A program made the position numbers and the translations under genes. The notes under the pieces were generated by a model, which made no database searches, was not told where the DNA came from, and worked only from the letters and a program-made list of their open reading frames with translations. Positions 44,611 through 56,356 of a stretch of DNA of 64,000 bases are shown here, piece by piece (the stretch's first letter is position 1; every line of letters begins with the position of its first letter). The stretch lies in assembly GCF_023736115.1 (NCBI RefSeq), contig NZ_JAKQZC010000001.1, positions 372,001 through 436,000 on the forward strand. Reading direction: 5' to 3'. The stretch is from Salinicola avicenniae. GTDB lineage: Bacteria; Pseudomonadota; Gammaproteobacteria; Pseudomonadales; Halomonadaceae.

Positions 44611-45951
44611 ATGAGCCGCATTCTGCAGCCCGCCAGCGAGCGTCGCCCGGAGACGCATCCGCTCACCTTTCGTCTCCACGACGACGAAAGCCCCGTCAGC
44701 TTCGACGAGTATCGCAGCACCCATGGCTACGAGGCGGTTGCCCAGGCGCTCGACAAGCATACATTCGAGTCGCTGACCGACGAGGTCAAAGCGGCGAACC
44801 TGCGTGGCCGGGGCGGGGCTGGCTTCTCTGCCGGGATGAAGTGGAGCCTGACCATGAAGGGCGAGGGCGTGCCGCGCGGCTATGTCGTCTGCAACGCCGA
44901 CGAGATGGAGCCGGGCACGTTCAAGGATCGCCTGCTGATGGAGCAGCAGCCGCATCTGCTGATCGAAGGGATGATCCTGGCCGGCTATGCCAATCGCGCC
45001 AAGCAGGGCTACATCTTCCTGCGCGGTGAATACCATCGCGCCGCTGCCTCGATCCAGCGTGCGCTGTCGGATGCCCGCGCCAACGGCTGGTTGGGCAAGC
45101 GCGTCAACGGCAGCGACTGGGATTTCGATATCGCCCTGCATACCGGCGCCGGTCGCTACATCTGCGGCGAAGAGACGGCCCTGATCAACTCGCTCGAAGG
45201 CAAGCGCGCCAACCCGCGTGCCAAACCGCCGTTTCCCGGCCAGTCGGGTGCCTGGGGGCTGCCCACCGTGGTCAACAACGTCGAGACACTCTGCAACGTG
45301 CCGGGGATCGTCGCCCACGGCGCCGACTGGTTTCAGGCGCTCTCCGGCGAGCTCAGCGACGACGGCGGCACCAAGCTCTACGGCGCCTCCGGCAAGGTCA
45401 AGCAGCCAGGGCTGTGGGAGCTGCCGATGGGCACCAGCGGTCGCGAGCTGCTCGAGCGGGCCGGCGGCATGCGCGATGGCCTGACGCTCAAGAGCTGGCT
45501 GCCCGGCGGCGGCAGTACCGGCTTCCTGCTGCCGGAGCATCTCGAGCTGGCGCTCGACTTCGACACCATCGGCGGCACCGGCAGCCGCATGGGGACCGGC
45601 CTGATCACGGTGGTCGCCGACAACCAGAGTCTGGTTTCGCTGACGCGCAATCTGGAAGAGTTCTTTGCCCGCGAATCCTGCGGCTGGTGCACGCCGTGTC
45701 GCGACGGCCTGCCATGGAGCGTCAAGCTGCTGCGCGCGCTGGAAGCGGGCGAGGGCGAGCCGGGCGATATCGAACTGCTCGAGCAGATGGCGCGCGATCT
45801 CGGCCCCGGCAAGACCTTCTGCGCCCATGCGCCGGGGGCGGCGATGCCGCTGGCCTCCGCCATTCACTATTTCCGTGACGAGTTCGAGCGCGGCATCTCC
45901 CGACCCCGGGGAGAAGCCCACGCGGACCCGATTCCGGTCGGCAGCGTGTAG
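44611..45951 (+). CDS. nuoF: NADH-quinone oxidoreductase subunit F
   Basis: A 446-residue subunit that binds NADH, FMN and cluster N3 and is the electron entry point of complex I. The nucleotide/FMN loop [13 protein letters not shown] lies near residue 69. The cluster ligands Cys357, Cys360 and Cys363 come from [12 protein letters not shown], and the fourth is in KTFCAHAPG. Length equals E. coli NuoF within a few residues. GGGGGA lies before the ATG at 44611. Five residues upstream is another ATG that gives no better fit. Confidence 0.96.
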   Translation: MSRILQPASERRPETHPLTFRLHDDESPVSFDEYRSTHGYEAVAQALDKHTFESLTDEVKAANLRGRGGAGFSAGMKWSLTMKGEGVPRGYVVCNADEMEPGTFKDRLLMEQQPHLLIEGMILAGYANRAKQGYIFLRGEYHRAAASIQRALSDARANGWLGKRVNGSDWDFDIALHTGAGRYICGEETALINSLEGKRANPRAKPPFPGQSGAWGLPTVVNNVETLCNVPGIVAHGADWFQALSGELSDDGGTKLYGASGKVKQPGLWELPMGTSGRELLERAGGMRDGLTLKSWLPGGGSTGFLLPEHLELALDFDTIGGTGSRMGTGLITVVADNQSLVSLTRNLEEFFARESCGWCTPCRDGLPWSVKLLRALEAGEGEPGDIELLEQMARDLGPGKTFCAHAPGAAMPLASAIHYFRDEFERGISRPRGEAHADPIPVGSV

Positions 45952-45965
45952 GAGGAGTTCGACGC

Positions 45966-48752
45966 ATGGCTACCATTCATGTCGACGGTAACGACTACGA
46001 GGTCGAAGACAGCGACAACCTGCTGCACGCCTGTCTCTCGCTGGGGCTGGATATTCCCTATTTCTGCTGGCATCCGGCGATGGGCAGCGTCGGCGCCTGC
46101 CGCCAGTGTGCGGTAAAGCAGTATAAGGATGCCGACGACGATCGCGGCATGCTGGTGATGTCGTGCATGGCGCCGGTCAAGGACGACGCCTATATCTCGA
46201 TCGCCGACGACGAGGCCAAGGCCTTCCGCGAGACGGTGATCGAATGGCTGATGGTCAATCACCCGCACGACTGTCCGGTGTGCGAGGAGGGTGGCCACTG
46301 TCACCTGCAGGATATGACGGTCATGACCGGCCACGATCGGCGCCGCTACCGCTTCCGCAAGCGGACGCACCGCAATCAGAACCTGGGGCCGTTCATCGCT
46401 CACGAGATGAACCGTTGCATCACCTGTTATCGCTGTACCCGCTTCTATCAGGACTACGCCGGCGGCGAGGATCTCGGTGCTTTCGGCGCGCACGATAACG
46501 TCTACTTCGGGCGCTACGAGGAGGGCACGCTGGAGAGTGAGTTTTCCGGCAACCTGACCGAAGTCTGCCCGACCGGCGTGTTCACCGACCAGACCCACTC
46601 CGATCACTACACGCGCAAGTGGGACCTGCAGTTCGCGCCGAGCATCTGCCATCAGTGCGCCGCCGGCTGCAACATCAGTCCCGGCGAGCGCTACGGCGAT
46701 ATCCGACGCATCGAGAATCGCTACAACGGTGACGTCAACGGCTACTTCCTATGCGATCGCGGCCGCTTCGGCTATGGCTACGTCAACCGCCAGGATCGCC
46801 CGACGCGCCCGGAATGGCGCCAGCGCAGCCACGAGAGAGCGCTGGCCGAGTCGCCGACGACGCTGGAGGTGGACGCCGCGCTCGATTGCGCCGCCGACAG
46901 CCTGCGTGGCGCCAAGCGGATCATCGGTATCGGCTCGCCCCGGGCCAGCCTGGAGAGCAATCACATGCTCGCGCAGCTGGTCGGCGAGGCGAATTTCTCC
47001 ACCGGCATCGAAGCCGGCGAGCTGACGCGGATCCGGCGCATGCAGGCGCTCAACCGCGAGACCGGCGTGGCCACGCCGAGCCTGCGCGAGATCGAACACG
47101 CCGACGCCGTGCTGGTATTGGGTGAAGATCTTATCCAGAGCGCTGCGCGGGTCGGGCTTAGCGTACGTCAGGCGGTACGTGGCAAAGGTGCCGAACTGGG
47201 GGCGACGCGCGGCATTCCGGACTGGAATGCCGAGGCGATCAAGACCATTGCCCAGGATGCCGGCCATCCCTTGTTCCTGGCGACGCCGGAGGCGACCAAG
47301 CTCGACGGCATCGCCGCGCACGCCTGGCGAGCCGCGCCGCAGGACATCGCTCGCCTCGGTTTCGCTGTGGCCCACGCGCTCGATCCGACCGCGCCGGCGG
47401 TCGCCGATCTCGAGGCGGAGCTTGCCCGCCTCGCCGAACGGTGTGCCGACGCATTGCTGGCGGCGAAGCGGCCGCTGGTGATCGCCGGCGACTCGCTCGG
47501 CGACATGGCGATCATCGAGGCCGCCGGCAACGTCGCCCGGGCGCTGGCCCGGCGTCAGAAGGCCGAGGCGGGCCTGACACTGATTCGCCGAGAAGCCAAC
47601 AGCGTCGGACTCGGCCTGCTCGGCGGCGAGTCGCTCGACTGGGCGCTGGAGCGGCTCGAGCATGGCGATGCCGATGGCGTGGTGATTCTCGAGAATGACC
47701 TGTATACCCGGTTGTCGGCAGCGCGGGTGGAAGCGGCACTGACCGAGGCCGGCTGCGTGGTGGTGATCGACCACCAGCGCACCACGACCTGGGAACGTGC
47801 CGATATCGGGCTGCCCGCCGGAACCTTCGCCGAGAGCGACGGGACCCTGGTCAGCCTCGAGGGGCGCGCCCAGCGCTTCTATCAGGTCTTCGACCCGAGT
47901 TACCTGCGCCCGGAATCACGAATTCGCGAGAGCTGGCGCTGGCTGCACGCCCTCAAGGCGACGCTCGAGCGCCAGACGGTCGAGACCATCGTGCTCGATG
48001 AGCTGACCGAGGCCGTGGCCGGTGTCGCGCCGGCGCTTGCCGCACTGCATCGCAACACGCCGGAGTCGCTGTTCCGTATCCATGGCCTGAAGCTGGCGCG
48101 GGAACCGCACCGCTACAGCGGGCGCACCGCGATGCGCGCCAATCTCGACGTCAACGAGCCGCGGGCGTCGGTCGATCTCGACACGCCGTTCGCGTTCTCG
48201 ATGGAAGGCTATTCGGGCTACCGCGAGCCACGCCGTGAGGTGGCTTTTGCCTGGGCGCCCGGTTGGAACTCGCCGCAGGCGTGGAACAAGTTCCAGGATG
48301 AAGTCGGTGGTCATCTGCGTGCCGGCGATCCCGGCGTGCGCCTGTTTCCGGTACAGCCCGCCAGCGGCGATTACTGCGCCACCCTGCCCGATGCCTTTGC
48401 ACGCAGCGAGCACGAATGGCAGATCGTCGATCTGCCGCAGCTCTTCGGTGGCGACGAGATGTCGCGTCGCGCCGAGCCGATCCAGGCGCGCATGGCACCA
48501 CCGCGGGTGGCATTGAGTCATGCCGATGCCGCGCGACTCGGCATCGATGCCGGGGCGCCGGTGTCGATCACCGTTGGCGAGGCGACGTTCGTGTTATCGG
48601 CGCGGCTCAGCCCGAGCCTGCCCAACGGTATCGTCGGGCTGCCCGCCGGCAGCGTGCCCGAGGCGGCGCCGGCGCTGACACCGGGGACGATCCGCCGTGG
48701 GCGGGTGGCGCCGGGAGCGCGTGATATCGGCACCGGGGAGGCACGCTCATGA
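45966..48752 (+). CDS. nuoG: NADH-quinone oxidoreductase subunit G
   Basis: A 928-residue iron-sulfur subunit of the NADH-dehydrogenase module. The N-terminal ferredoxin domain has [18 protein letters not shown] for cluster N1b. N4 and N5 ligands are in [17 protein letters not shown] and NRCITCYRC with [10 protein letters not shown]-like sequence after them. A fourth cluster motif, CHQCAAGC with a distant cysteine in FLCDRGR, matches the N7 site kept in E. coli. The long molybdopterin-oxidoreductase-like C-terminal domain carries no cofactor in complex I. GGAGGAG precedes the ATG. The stop overlaps nuoH by four bases. Confidence 0.96.
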   Translation: MATIHVDGNDYEVEDSDNLLHACLSLGLDIPYFCWHPAMGSVGACRQCAVKQYKDADDDRGMLVMSCMAPVKDDAYISIADDEAKAFRETVIEWLMVNHPHDCPVCEEGGHCHLQDMTVMTGHDRRRYRFRKRTHRNQNLGPFIAHEMNRCITCYRCTRFYQDYAGGEDLGAFGAHDNVYFGRYEEGTLESEFSGNLTEVCPTGVFTDQTHSDHYTRKWDLQFAPSICHQCAAGCNISPGERYGDIRRIENRYNGDVNGYFLCDRGRFGYGYVNRQDRPTRPEWRQRSHERALAESPTTLEVDAALDCAADSLRGAKRIIGIGSPRASLESNHMLAQLVGEANFSTGIEAGELTRIRRMQALNRETGVATPSLREIEHADAVLVLGEDLIQSAARVGLSVRQAVRGKGAELGATRGIPDWNAEAIKTIAQDAGHPLFLATPEATKLDGIAAHAWRAAPQDIARLGFAVAHALDPTAPAVADLEAELARLAERCADALLAAKRPLVIAGDSLGDMAIIEAAGNVARALARRQKAEAGLTLIRREANSVGLGLLGGESLDWALERLEHGDADGVVILENDLYTRLSAARVEAALTEAGCVVVIDHQRTTTWERADIGLPAGTFAESDGTLVSLEGRAQRFYQVFDPSYLRPESRIRESWRWLHALKATLERQTVETIVLDELTEAVAGVAPALAALHRNTPESLFRIHGLKLAREPHRYSGRTAMRANLDVNEPRASVDLDTPFAFSMEGYSGYREPRREVAFAWAPGWNSPQAWNKFQDEVGGHLRAGDPGVRLFPVQPASGDYCATLPDAFARSEHEWQIVDLPQLFGGDEMSRRAEPIQARMAPPRVALSHADAARLGIDAGAPVSITVGEATFVLSARLSPSLPNGIVGLPAGSVPEAAPALTPGTIRRGRVAPGARDIGTGEARS

Positions 48753-49732
48753 ACTGGTGGACGCCGCAGGTCGCAGCCACCCTGATCGCGATGTTGCAGG
48801 CCGTTGTCATCCTGCTTGCCGTGGTGCTAGCCGGTGCGCTGCTGAGCATGTTCGAGCGGCGCCTGCTGGCACTATGGCAGGACCGCTACGGCCCCAACCG
48901 GGTCGGGCCGCTGGGGCTTTTCCAGATCGTCGCCGACATGCTCAAGATCTTCTTCAAGGAAGACTGGATTCCGCCGTTCGCCGATCGCACCTTCTTCGTG
49001 CTGGCGCCGGCGATCGCCATGGCATCGCTGCTGCTTTCGTTCATGGTGATCCCGATTACGCCTGGCTGGGGCGTCGCTGACCTCAATATCGGCATCCTGT
49101 TCTTCTTCGCCATGGCCGGTATCAATGTCTATGCGGTGCTCTTCGCCGGCTGGGCCAGCGGCAACAAATATGCCTTGCTCGGGGCGCTGCGCGCCTCGGC
49201 CCAGACGCTCTCCTATGAAGTGTTCATGGGGCTGGCGCTGATGGGCATCGTCGCCATGACCGGCTCGTTCAACATGCGCGACATCGTCAATTCCCAGGAG
49301 AACCTCTGGTTCATCGTGCCGCAGTTCTTCGGTTTCTGTACCTTCGTCATCGCCGGCATCGCCGTCACGCACCGGCATCCCTTCGATCAGCCGGAGGCGG
49401 AGCAGGAGCTGGCCGATGGCTATCACATCGAATATTCCGGCATGAAATGGGGCATGTTCTTCGTCGGCGAGTACATCGGCATCGTGCTGATCTCGGCGCT
49501 GCTGGTCACGCTCTTCTTAGGCGGTTGGCATGGTCCGCTGCTGCCACCGATCGTCTGGTTCCTGCTCAAGACCGCCTTCTTCGTCGTGCTGTTCGTGCTG
49601 CTGCGCGCCGCGTTGCCGCGTCCGCGCTACGACAAGGTGATGAGCTTCGGCTGGAAGGTGTGCCTGCCGCTGACACTGGTCAATCTATTGATAACCGGAG
49701 CGATGATCCTGCTCATCGATCCGGCCGCGTAG
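48749..49732 (+). CDS. nuoH: NADH-quinone oxidoreductase subunit H
   Basis: A 327-residue membrane subunit with eight helices, placed at the junction with the peripheral arm. It contributes to the quinone channel. Conserved segments include [20 protein letters not shown], the acidic loop [20 protein letters not shown] near residues 212-231, and [20 protein letters not shown]. The ATG overlaps the nuoG stop (ATGA), and GGAGG precedes it. Confidence 0.96.
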   Translation: MNWWTPQVAATLIAMLQAVVILLAVVLAGALLSMFERRLLALWQDRYGPNRVGPLGLFQIVADMLKIFFKEDWIPPFADRTFFVLAPAIAMASLLLSFMVIPITPGWGVADLNIGILFFFAMAGINVYAVLFAGWASGNKYALLGALRASAQTLSYEVFMGLALMGIVAMTGSFNMRDIVNSQENLWFIVPQFFGFCTFVIAGIAVTHRHPFDQPEAEQELADGYHIEYSGMKWGMFFVGEYIGIVLISALLVTLFLGGWHGPLLPPIVWFLLKTAFFVVLFVLLRAALPRPRYDKVMSFGWKVCLPLTLVNLLITGAMILLIDPAA

Positions 49733-49744
49733 AGGAGCGCGATC

Positions 49745-50293
49745 ATGCTGAGTCAGATTCAGAAGATCATCACGGGCACCGGCACGCAGCTGCGCACGTT
49801 GTGGATGGTGTTCAGTCACGCCTGGCGCAAGCGTGAGACGCTCTCGTACCCGGAGGAGGAGGTCTATCTGCCGCCGCGCTATCGCGGACGCATCGTGCTG
49901 ACCCGCGATCCGGACGGCGAGGAGCGCTGCGTCGCCTGCAACCTCTGCGCGGTGGCCTGCCCGGTGGCCTGTATCTCGCTGCAGAAGGGCGAGAAGGAGG
50001 ATGGCCGCTGGTATCCGGAGTTCTTCCGGATCAACTTCTCGCGCTGCATCTTCTGCGGCATGTGCGAGGAGGCCTGCCCGACCTCGGCGATCCAGCTGAC
50101 GCCGGACTTCGAGATGAGCGAGTTCCGGCGCCAGGAGCTGGTCTACGAGAAGCAGGATCTGCTCATCGATGGTCCGGGCAAGGACCACAACACCAATTTC
50201 TATCGCGTGGCAGGGCTGTCGATCGCCGGCAAGGACAAGGGCGAGGCCCAGAACGAAGCCGAGCCGATCGACGTCAAGTCGCTGCTGCCGTGA
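49745..50293 (+). CDS. nuoI: NADH-quinone oxidoreductase subunit I
   Basis: A 182-residue ferredoxin-like subunit with two 4Fe-4S clusters (N6a and N6b). Both motifs are complete: [18 protein letters not shown] from residue 62 and [18 protein letters not shown] from residue 101. An N-terminal amphipathic helix lies on the membrane surface. The clusters pass electrons from the NuoG side to N2 in NuoB. GAGGAG precedes the ATG, 12 bases after nuoH. The gap to nuoJ is 78 bases. Confidence 0.97.
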   Translation: MLSQIQKIITGTGTQLRTLWMVFSHAWRKRETLSYPEEEVYLPPRYRGRIVLTRDPDGEERCVACNLCAVACPVACISLQKGEKEDGRWYPEFFRINFSRCIFCGMCEEACPTSAIQLTPDFEMSEFRRQELVYEKQDLLIDGPGKDHNTNFYRVAGLSIAGKDKGEAQNEAEPIDVKSLLP

Positions 50294-50371
50294 ATCGGCT
50301 GGCACCGGGCGGGCAATCGAAACGGTCAACGGGTGAGCGGCGGCATGGTTGCCGTCGTTGGGGAGAGAAGC

Positions 50372-51016
50372 ATGGAAATCGCGTTTTATCTGAGCGCGCT
50401 GGTCGCGGTACTGGCCACGCTGCGGGTGGTGACCGGCACGCATCCGGTGCATGCGCTGCTCTATCTGATCGTCTCGCTGATCGCCGTGGCGATGGTCTTC
50501 TTCGCACTCGGGGCGCCCTTCGCCGGGGCGCTGGAGATCATCGTCTACGCTGGCGCGATCATGGTGCTGTTTGTCTTCGTGGTGATGATGCTCAATCTCG
50601 GCGACTCCGCGGTCGCGCAGGAGCGTGCCTGGCTCTCTCCACGGGTCTGGCGTGGGCCCGCCATCCTGGCGGCAGTGCTGCTGGTGGTGATGATCGTGAC
50701 CCTGTTTGGCGGTAATCAGGACGGCGTGATCCGTGGCGATACCCTGATGGCGAAGGAGGTCGGTACGCTGCTCTTCGGTCCTTACCTGGTCGTCGTCGAG
50801 CTGGCGGCGATGCTGCTGCTGGCGGCACTGGTGGCGGCCTCGCACCTCGGTCGCAGCGAAGCGCACGATGAGGCCGATCTGGCACGCGAGCGTCAGCGCG
50901 AACAGAGCGATGCCGGCGCTGCGGTACCACGGCCGGCGCCCCAGGAGACACCGCTGGCGGCGCCTCGTCCGGCGACCGCCGATTCGACGAATCGATCGCA
51001 GGAGGGGCGGACATGA
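50372..51016 (+). CDS. nuoJ: NADH-quinone oxidoreductase subunit J
   Basis: A 214-residue membrane subunit with five helices. The conserved third helix is [20 protein letters not shown], with the pi-bulge region known from complex I structures. The C-terminal 45 residues are a hydrophilic, proline- and alanine-rich tail that is longer than in E. coli. GGGGAGAG lies before the ATG at 50372. Thirteen residues upstream is another ATG whose extension is not family-like. The stop overlaps nuoK by four bases. Confidence 0.94.
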   Translation: MEIAFYLSALVAVLATLRVVTGTHPVHALLYLIVSLIAVAMVFFALGAPFAGALEIIVYAGAIMVLFVFVVMMLNLGDSAVAQERAWLSPRVWRGPAILAAVLLVVMIVTLFGGNQDGVIRGDTLMAKEVGTLLFGPYLVVVELAAMLLLAALVAASHLGRSEAHDEADLARERQREQSDAGAAVPRPAPQETPLAAPRPATADSTNRSQEGRT

Positions 51017-51321
51017 ACGGTATTCCCATGGAGCACGGCCTGGCGCTGGCGGCGATCCTGTTCGCGCTGGGACTGGCCGGGCTGATGACGCGGCGCAATA
51101 TGGTCTTCGTGCTGATGAGCCTGGAGATCATGATGAACGCGGCAGGGCTGGCGTTCATTGTTGCCGGTACCCGCTGGGAGCAGCCGGATGGCCAGGTGAT
51201 GTTCCTCATGGTGATCACCCTGGCTGCCGCCGAGGCGAGCGTGGGGCTGGCGCTGCTGATGCAGCTCTACCGTCGCTTCCGGACTCTCGATATCGATGCG
51301 GCCAGCAGGATGCGCGGATGA
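51013..51321 (+). CDS. nuoK: NADH-quinone oxidoreductase subunit K
   Basis: A 102-residue membrane subunit with three helices, related to MrpC. It closely matches E. coli NuoK across its length: [19 protein letters not shown], then the helix with [17 protein letters not shown] carrying the conserved membrane glutamate, and [18 protein letters not shown] with the second one. Length equals the family norm. AGGAGG precedes the ATG. The last codons overlap nuoL by four bases, so J, K and L are translationally coupled. Confidence 0.96.
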   Translation: MNGIPMEHGLALAAILFALGLAGLMTRRNMVFVLMSLEIMMNAAGLAFIVAGTRWEQPDGQVMFLMVITLAAAEASVGLALLMQLYRRFRTLDIDAASRMRG

Positions 51322-53183
51322 GCTCTTTCATGGAATTCTCGCTCGTAGGTACCTTTGTCTTCCCGCTATTGGGATCGCTGATCCTGGCGCTCTCCTACGG
51401 CCGGCTCTCCGAACGCGCCAGTGCCACCGTGGGCGTGGTCGCAGTCGGCCTCGCGGCCCTCTGCGCGCTGGCCGTGGGCCTGGATTTCTACGACCACGGC
51501 AAGGCCGCCAGAACGCTGACGCTGTGGCACTGGATCTCGGTCGGCGACTTCCAGCCGACCATTGGTCTGATGCTGGATGGCCTCTCGCTGACGCTGCTCG
51601 GCGTGATCACCGGCGTCGGCTTCTTTATCCACTTGTTCGCGGCTTGGTACATGCGTGGCGAAGAGGGCGTGACACGCTTCTTCTGTCACATGAACCTGTT
51701 CGTGTTCAGCATGATTCTGCTGGTACTGGGCGACAACCTGCTGCTGCTCTACTTCGGCTGGGAGGGCGTCGGCCTTTGCAGCTACCTGCTGATCGGATAC
51801 TACTACCGCACGCCGGCCAACGGCTGGGCAGCGTTCAAGGCATTCGTCGTCACCCGCACCGGTGACGTCTTTCTCGCCGTCGGCATGTTTTTGCTCTTCG
51901 TGCAGCTGGGTTCGCTCAATATCCAGACACTGCTGGCACGGGCGCCGACGCTCTGGAGCAGCGGCGACGTGATGCCACAACTGACCGCTTTGATGCTGCT
52001 AGGTGGGGCGGTCGGCAAGTCCGCGCAGCTGCCGCTGCAGACCTGGCTGGCTGACGCCATGGCCGGCCCCACGCCGGTATCGGCACTGATCCACGCGGCG
52101 ACCATGGTCACCGCCGGGGTTTATCTGATCGCGCGTACGCAGGGGATCTTGGCGCTGGCGCCGGACATTCAGCTGCTGGTGGGTATCATCGGTGCGCTGA
52201 CGCTGCTGATGGCCGGTTTCGCCGCGCTGGCGCAGACCGATATCAAGCGGGTGCTGGCCTACTCGACCATGAGCCAGATCGGCTACATGTTCCTGGCGCT
52301 CGGCGTCGGGGCCTATGATGCGGCGATCTTCCATCTGATGACCCATGCCTTCTTCAAGGCCTTGCTGTTCCTCTCCGCCGGTTCGGTGATCATCTGTACC
52401 CATCACGAGCAGGACATGCGGCGGCTCGGCGGGCTGTGGCGCAAGCTGCCGCTCACCTACACCGGTTTCGTCGTCGGCGGAGCCGCGCTGGCAGCGCTGC
52501 CGCTGGTGACGGCGGGGTTCTACAGCAAGGACGCGATTCTGGTCTCCGCGCTGGCCTCCGGCCACGGCATTCTGATGCTGGCCGGGCTGATCGGTGCCCT
52601 GTTGACCTCGATCTATACCATGCGGCTGATTCTCGGCACCTTCCACGGTCGGCCGAAGAGCGACCACGCTCGCGAGGCGCATGAAGGCAAGGGGCTGGTA
52701 CATGGTCTGCCGCTGATCGTGCTGATCGTGATGTCCACTGCCGTCGGCGCGCAGCTGACGCCGCCGCTCGCTGACGTGCTGCCGCCGGGCCCCGAGGGCG
52801 AAGGGGCGGCGGCGCACGCGCTCGAGATCATCGCCATGCTGGTGGCGGTGGGCGGGGTGATACTGGCGCTATGGCTGTTCCAGCGTCGTCGTGACCTGGT
52901 GCGTCGGGCCGTCGCCGATCCGCGCGGTGCACGTCTGTGGCAGGTCTGGCACCACGCCTGGGGCTTCGACGCGCTCTACGACTGGTTCTTCGTGCGGCCC
53001 TATCGCGGCCTGGTGCGCATCAATCGTGGCGATTGGATCAATGCGCTTTGCAATATCGCGCCCTGGCTGGCGCGCAGTGCGCACCGGGGGCTGCGGCGGA
53101 CCCAGACCGGCCGATTGCGCGACTATGCGCTCTCGATGGTGCTCGGCAGCACGCTGCTGCTGGCCTTCCTGCTGGTGGGCTGA
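51318..53183 (+). CDS. nuoL: NADH-quinone oxidoreductase subunit L
   Basis: A 621-residue antiporter-like proton-pumping subunit, the most distal in the membrane arm. About fourteen helices are followed by the long lateral helix and a final anchor helix at the C-terminus ([17 protein letters not shown]). Conserved segments include [39 protein letters not shown] with the lysine/histidine relay following, and [19 protein letters not shown]. The ATG at 51318 overlaps the nuoK stop. A second in-frame ATG four codons later is possible. Confidence 0.96.
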   Translation: MSSFMEFSLVGTFVFPLLGSLILALSYGRLSERASATVGVVAVGLAALCALAVGLDFYDHGKAARTLTLWHWISVGDFQPTIGLMLDGLSLTLLGVITGVGFFIHLFAAWYMRGEEGVTRFFCHMNLFVFSMILLVLGDNLLLLYFGWEGVGLCSYLLIGYYYRTPANGWAAFKAFVVTRTGDVFLAVGMFLLFVQLGSLNIQTLLARAPTLWSSGDVMPQLTALMLLGGAVGKSAQLPLQTWLADAMAGPTPVSALIHAATMVTAGVYLIARTQGILALAPDIQLLVGIIGALTLLMAGFAALAQTDIKRVLAYSTMSQIGYMFLALGVGAYDAAIFHLMTHAFFKALLFLSAGSVIICTHHEQDMRRLGGLWRKLPLTYTGFVVGGAALAALPLVTAGFYSKDAILVSALASGHGILMLAGLIGALLTSIYTMRLILGTFHGRPKSDHAREAHEGKGLVHGLPLIVLIVMSTAVGAQLTPPLADVLPPGPEGEGAAAHALEIIAMLVAVGGVILALWLFQRRRDLVRRAVADPRGARLWQVWHHAWGFDALYDWFFVRPYRGLVRINRGDWINALCNIAPWLARSAHRGLRRTQTGRLRDYALSMVLGSTLLLAFLLVG

Positions 53184-53273
53184 GATGCGCACGCGGCGCA
53201 TGGACAAGGCGGTTCCGGTGACGATCGTTGCCGGGCCGGCCACGGAATTCACTCGTTGGCGGAAGATAGACTC

Positions 53274-54797
53274 ATGACGTTAGTCTGGCTGATCTTGATC
53301 CCTTTCATCGGCGGGTTGCTCTGCTGGCAGGCGGAGCGCTTCGGCGATCAGGCGCCGCGCTGGATCGCGCTGGCGACGATGCTGCTCGAGCTCGCGATGG
53401 TACTGGCGCTGTGGGTCGGCGCCGATTTCAGCCTTCCCACCGAAGGCGCGCGCAGCGCCTGGACGCTGGAGTGGCAGGCGGACTGGATTCCGCGTTTCGG
53501 GATCCAGGTTCATCTAGCGCTGGACGGGCTGTCGCTGATCATGATCGCGCTGACCGGCCTGCTCGGAGCGATGGCGGTGATCTGTTCGTGGCGCGAGATC
53601 GTGCGTCGCGTCGGCTTCTTCCACCTGAACCTGCTGTGGATTCTGGGCGGCGTGGTGGGTGTCTTCCTGGCCATCGACCTGTTCCTGTTCTTCCTGTTTT
53701 GGGAAATGATGCTGGTGCCGATGTACTTCCTGATCGCGCTGTGGGGGCACAGCGGTTCCCTGGGAAGCTCGCGCATCGGCGCGGCCACCAAGTTCTTCAT
53801 CTATACCCAGGCCAGCGGCCTGTTGATGCTGATCGCGATCCTCGGTCTGGTTTTCGCGCATCACGCGGTTACCGGGACGTACACCTTCGCCTACGCCGAG
53901 CTTCTCGACACGCCGCTGCCCGAGCACGTGGCCTGGTGGCTGATGCTCGGCTTCTTTGTCGCCTTCGCGGTCAAGCTGCCGGTCGTGCCGCTGCATGGCT
54001 GGCTGCCGGATGCCCACGCGCAGGCGCCGACGGCGGGCAGCGTCGATCTTGCCGGCATCCTGCTGAAAACCGCCGCCTACGGCATGCTGCGCTTCGCCCT
54101 GCCGCTATTTCCGGAGGCCTCACAGGCCTTTGCCCCGGTCGCCATGACACTGGGGTTGATCGGCATTTTCTACGGCGCGATTCTCGCCTGCGGCCAGCAG
54201 GACCTGAAGCGTCTGATCGCCTATACCAGCATCTCGCATATGGGCTTCGTGCTGATCGGTATCTACGCCGGTACCGAGCTGGCGTTGCAGGGCGTGGTGG
54301 CGCTGATGGTCGCGCATGCCTTCTCCGCGGCCGGCCTGTTCATTCTCTCCGGCCAGCTCTACGAGCGATTGCACACACGTGACATGCGCGAGATGGGCGG
54401 CCTCTGGGGACGTATCCGGGGGTTGCCCGGCTTCGCGCTCGTCTTCGTGGCGGCCTCGCTAGGCCTGCCCGGCACCGCCAACTTCGTCGGTGAATTCATG
54501 GTGATGTTCGGCAGTTTCGGCGTGGCGCCCTGGGTCGTGGCGATTGCCAGCATCGGCTTGATCCTGGCGGCAATCTACTCGCTGTTCATCATGCAGCGGG
54601 TCTATTACGGGCCGCCCAAGGCGGAGAGTTCGCTCGACGGCCTTGATCGGCGCGAGACGGTGCTGCTGTTCGGCATCGTGGCGCTGGTGATCTTCTTCGG
54701 GCTCTATCCGCAGCCGCTGCTGGAGACGTCGGCTGGCGCGATGCAGGTGGTGCAGCATGCCTTCGCGGCCGGGACGATGACAGGAGGTGTCCAATGA
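53274..54797 (+). CDS. nuoM: NADH-quinone oxidoreductase subunit M
   Basis: A 507-residue antiporter-like pumping subunit with about fourteen helices. Hallmarks are FFLFWEMMLVPMYFLIALWG with the key membrane glutamate, KLPVVPLHGWLPDAHAQAPT, and RLIAYTSISHMGFVLIGIYA. It lies 90 bases after nuoL. GGAAGA precedes the ATG at 53274. An in-frame TTG at 53256 would add six residues and is less likely. The stop overlaps nuoN by four bases. Confidence 0.96.
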   Translation: MTLVWLILIPFIGGLLCWQAERFGDQAPRWIALATMLLELAMVLALWVGADFSLPTEGARSAWTLEWQADWIPRFGIQVHLALDGLSLIMIALTGLLGAMAVICSWREIVRRVGFFHLNLLWILGGVVGVFLAIDLFLFFLFWEMMLVPMYFLIALWGHSGSLGSSRIGAATKFFIYTQASGLLMLIAILGLVFAHHAVTGTYTFAYAELLDTPLPEHVAWWLMLGFFVAFAVKLPVVPLHGWLPDAHAQAPTAGSVDLAGILLKTAAYGMLRFALPLFPEASQAFAPVAMTLGLIGIFYGAILACGQQDLKRLIAYTSISHMGFVLIGIYAGTELALQGVVALMVAHAFSAAGLFILSGQLYERLHTRDMREMGGLWGRIRGLPGFALVFVAASLGLPGTANFVGEFMVMFGSFGVAPWVVAIASIGLILAAIYSLFIMQRVYYGPPKAESSLDGLDRRETVLLFGIVALVIFFGLYPQPLLETSAGAMQVVQHAFAAGTMTGGVQ

Positions 54798-56245
54798 ATG
54801 CCGTGATGATGGCCATCTCGCCGCTGATCTTCATCTGTCTCACGGTCATCGGTGTGATGCTGTCGATCGCCTGGCGGCGCAACCATACCCTCAGCGCGAT
54901 TCTGACGGCGGTCGGGCTCAATGTGGCCTTGCTCTTGCTGTTATTCGGCTGGCCGCTGGGCACGGTCGACGTCACCGACCTGCTGGTGGTCGACGATCTG
55001 TCGCGCTTCGGCGGCGTGCTGATTTTGGTGGCGACACTCGCCTGCGTGACCCTGGCCCACCACTACCTGGAAGGCTACGAGGGGCCGCGCGACGAGTTCT
55101 ACCTGCTGTTGGCAAGCGCCGCGGCCGGCGGTCTGGTGCTGGTCTCCGCCCGCCACATGGCGACGCTCTTCTTCGGTATCGAGCTGCTATCGATGCCGCT
55201 GTTCGGCATGCTGGCCTACACCTTCCGCGATCGCGGCGCGCTCGAGAGCGGCATCAAGTACATGGTGCTGTCGGCTGCTGCCACCGCCTTTCTGCTCTTC
55301 GGCATGGCGCTGCTTTACGCGGTGACGGGCACGCTCGCCTTTACCGCCCTGGGCGAGGCGCTGGCGACCCACGGCAGCGATCCCTGGCTGCTCGCCGGGG
55401 CGGGGCTGATGCTCGTCGGTCTCGCGTTCAAGCTCTCCATCGTGCCGTTTCATCTGTGGACGCCGGACGTCTATCAGGGCGGACCGGGACCGGCGACGAC
55501 CTTCCTCGCCACGGCGAGCAAGGTGGCGGTCTTCCTGGTACTGCTGCGGCTGTTCCAGTCGGCGCTGGCGCTTCACGAGGGCTGGTGGCATGACCTGCTC
55601 GGCTTTGTTGCGCTGGTGACCATGCTGGTCGGCAACCTGCTGGCGCTGACCCAGAGCGATCTCAAGCGCTTGCTGGGCTACTCCTCGATCGCCCACTTCG
55701 GTTATCTGCTGGTGGCGCTGGTGGTCAACGACGGGCTGGCCGTCGAAACGGTCGGCATCTATCTGGTGACCTACGTGCTGACCACGCTCGGGGCTTTCGG
55801 CGTGGTCACCCTGGTCTCGAGTCCCTATACCGCTACCGGCGGTACGGCGGATGCCAGCCCGCTGCACCACTACCGCGGCCTGTTCTGGCGCCGCCCCTAT
55901 CTGACCGCGGTGATGGCGGTGGCAATGCTGTCGCTGGCCGGTATCCCGTTTACTGCCGGTTTCATCGGCAAGTTCTATATCATCGCCGTCGGGGTCGAGG
56001 CGAGCCGCTGGTGGCTGGTTGGTGGTGTGGTCCTCGGCAGCGCCATCGGTCTCTATTACTACCTGCGAGTGATGGTCACGCTGTTCCTGCTCGAGCCGGG
56101 TATGCAGCGGCGTGATGCCACGCACGACTGGGCCGAACGGGCCGGCGGCATGGTCGTGCTCGGCGTGACCACGCTGGTCATTCTGCTGGGACTTTACCCG
56201 ACGCCGATGATCGACTGGGTGCATTGGGTGGCTTCGGGCTCGTGA
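54794..56245 (+). CDS. nuoN: NADH-quinone oxidoreductase subunit N
   Basis: A 483-residue antiporter-like pumping subunit, the last gene of the operon. It has about fourteen helices with FFGIELLSMPLFGMLAY, LAFKLSIVPFHLWTPDVYQG and LLGYSSIAHFGYLLVALVVN, the expected ion-path motifs. AGGAGG lies just upstream of the ATG. With it the operon has all 13 complex I genes in E. coli order. After the stop there is a weak hairpin (CAGAACGC-N10-GCGTTCTG, 56295-56320) without a T-run. Confidence 0.96.
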   Translation: MNAVMMAISPLIFICLTVIGVMLSIAWRRNHTLSAILTAVGLNVALLLLLFGWPLGTVDVTDLLVVDDLSRFGGVLILVATLACVTLAHHYLEGYEGPRDEFYLLLASAAAGGLVLVSARHMATLFFGIELLSMPLFGMLAYTFRDRGALESGIKYMVLSAAATAFLLFGMALLYAVTGTLAFTALGEALATHGSDPWLLAGAGLMLVGLAFKLSIVPFHLWTPDVYQGGPGPATTFLATASKVAVFLVLLRLFQSALALHEGWWHDLLGFVALVTMLVGNLLALTQSDLKRLLGYSSIAHFGYLLVALVVNDGLAVETVGIYLVTYVLTTLGAFGVVTLVSSPYTATGGTADASPLHHYRGLFWRRPYLTAVMAVAMLSLAGIPFTAGFIGKFYIIAVGVEASRWWLVGGVVLGSAIGLYYYLRVMVTLFLLEPGMQRRDATHDWAERAGGMVVLGVTTLVILLGLYPTPMIDWVHWVASGS

Positions 56246-56356
56246 CGGGGCACGTAACGGGATAGCCCCACGGCGGTTCGTGCCGATCCCCGGTCAGAAC
56301 GCCTCTTCGGCAGCGTTCTGGCAGTAAAAGGAGGGGCGACGTGTCGCGAATTCGGT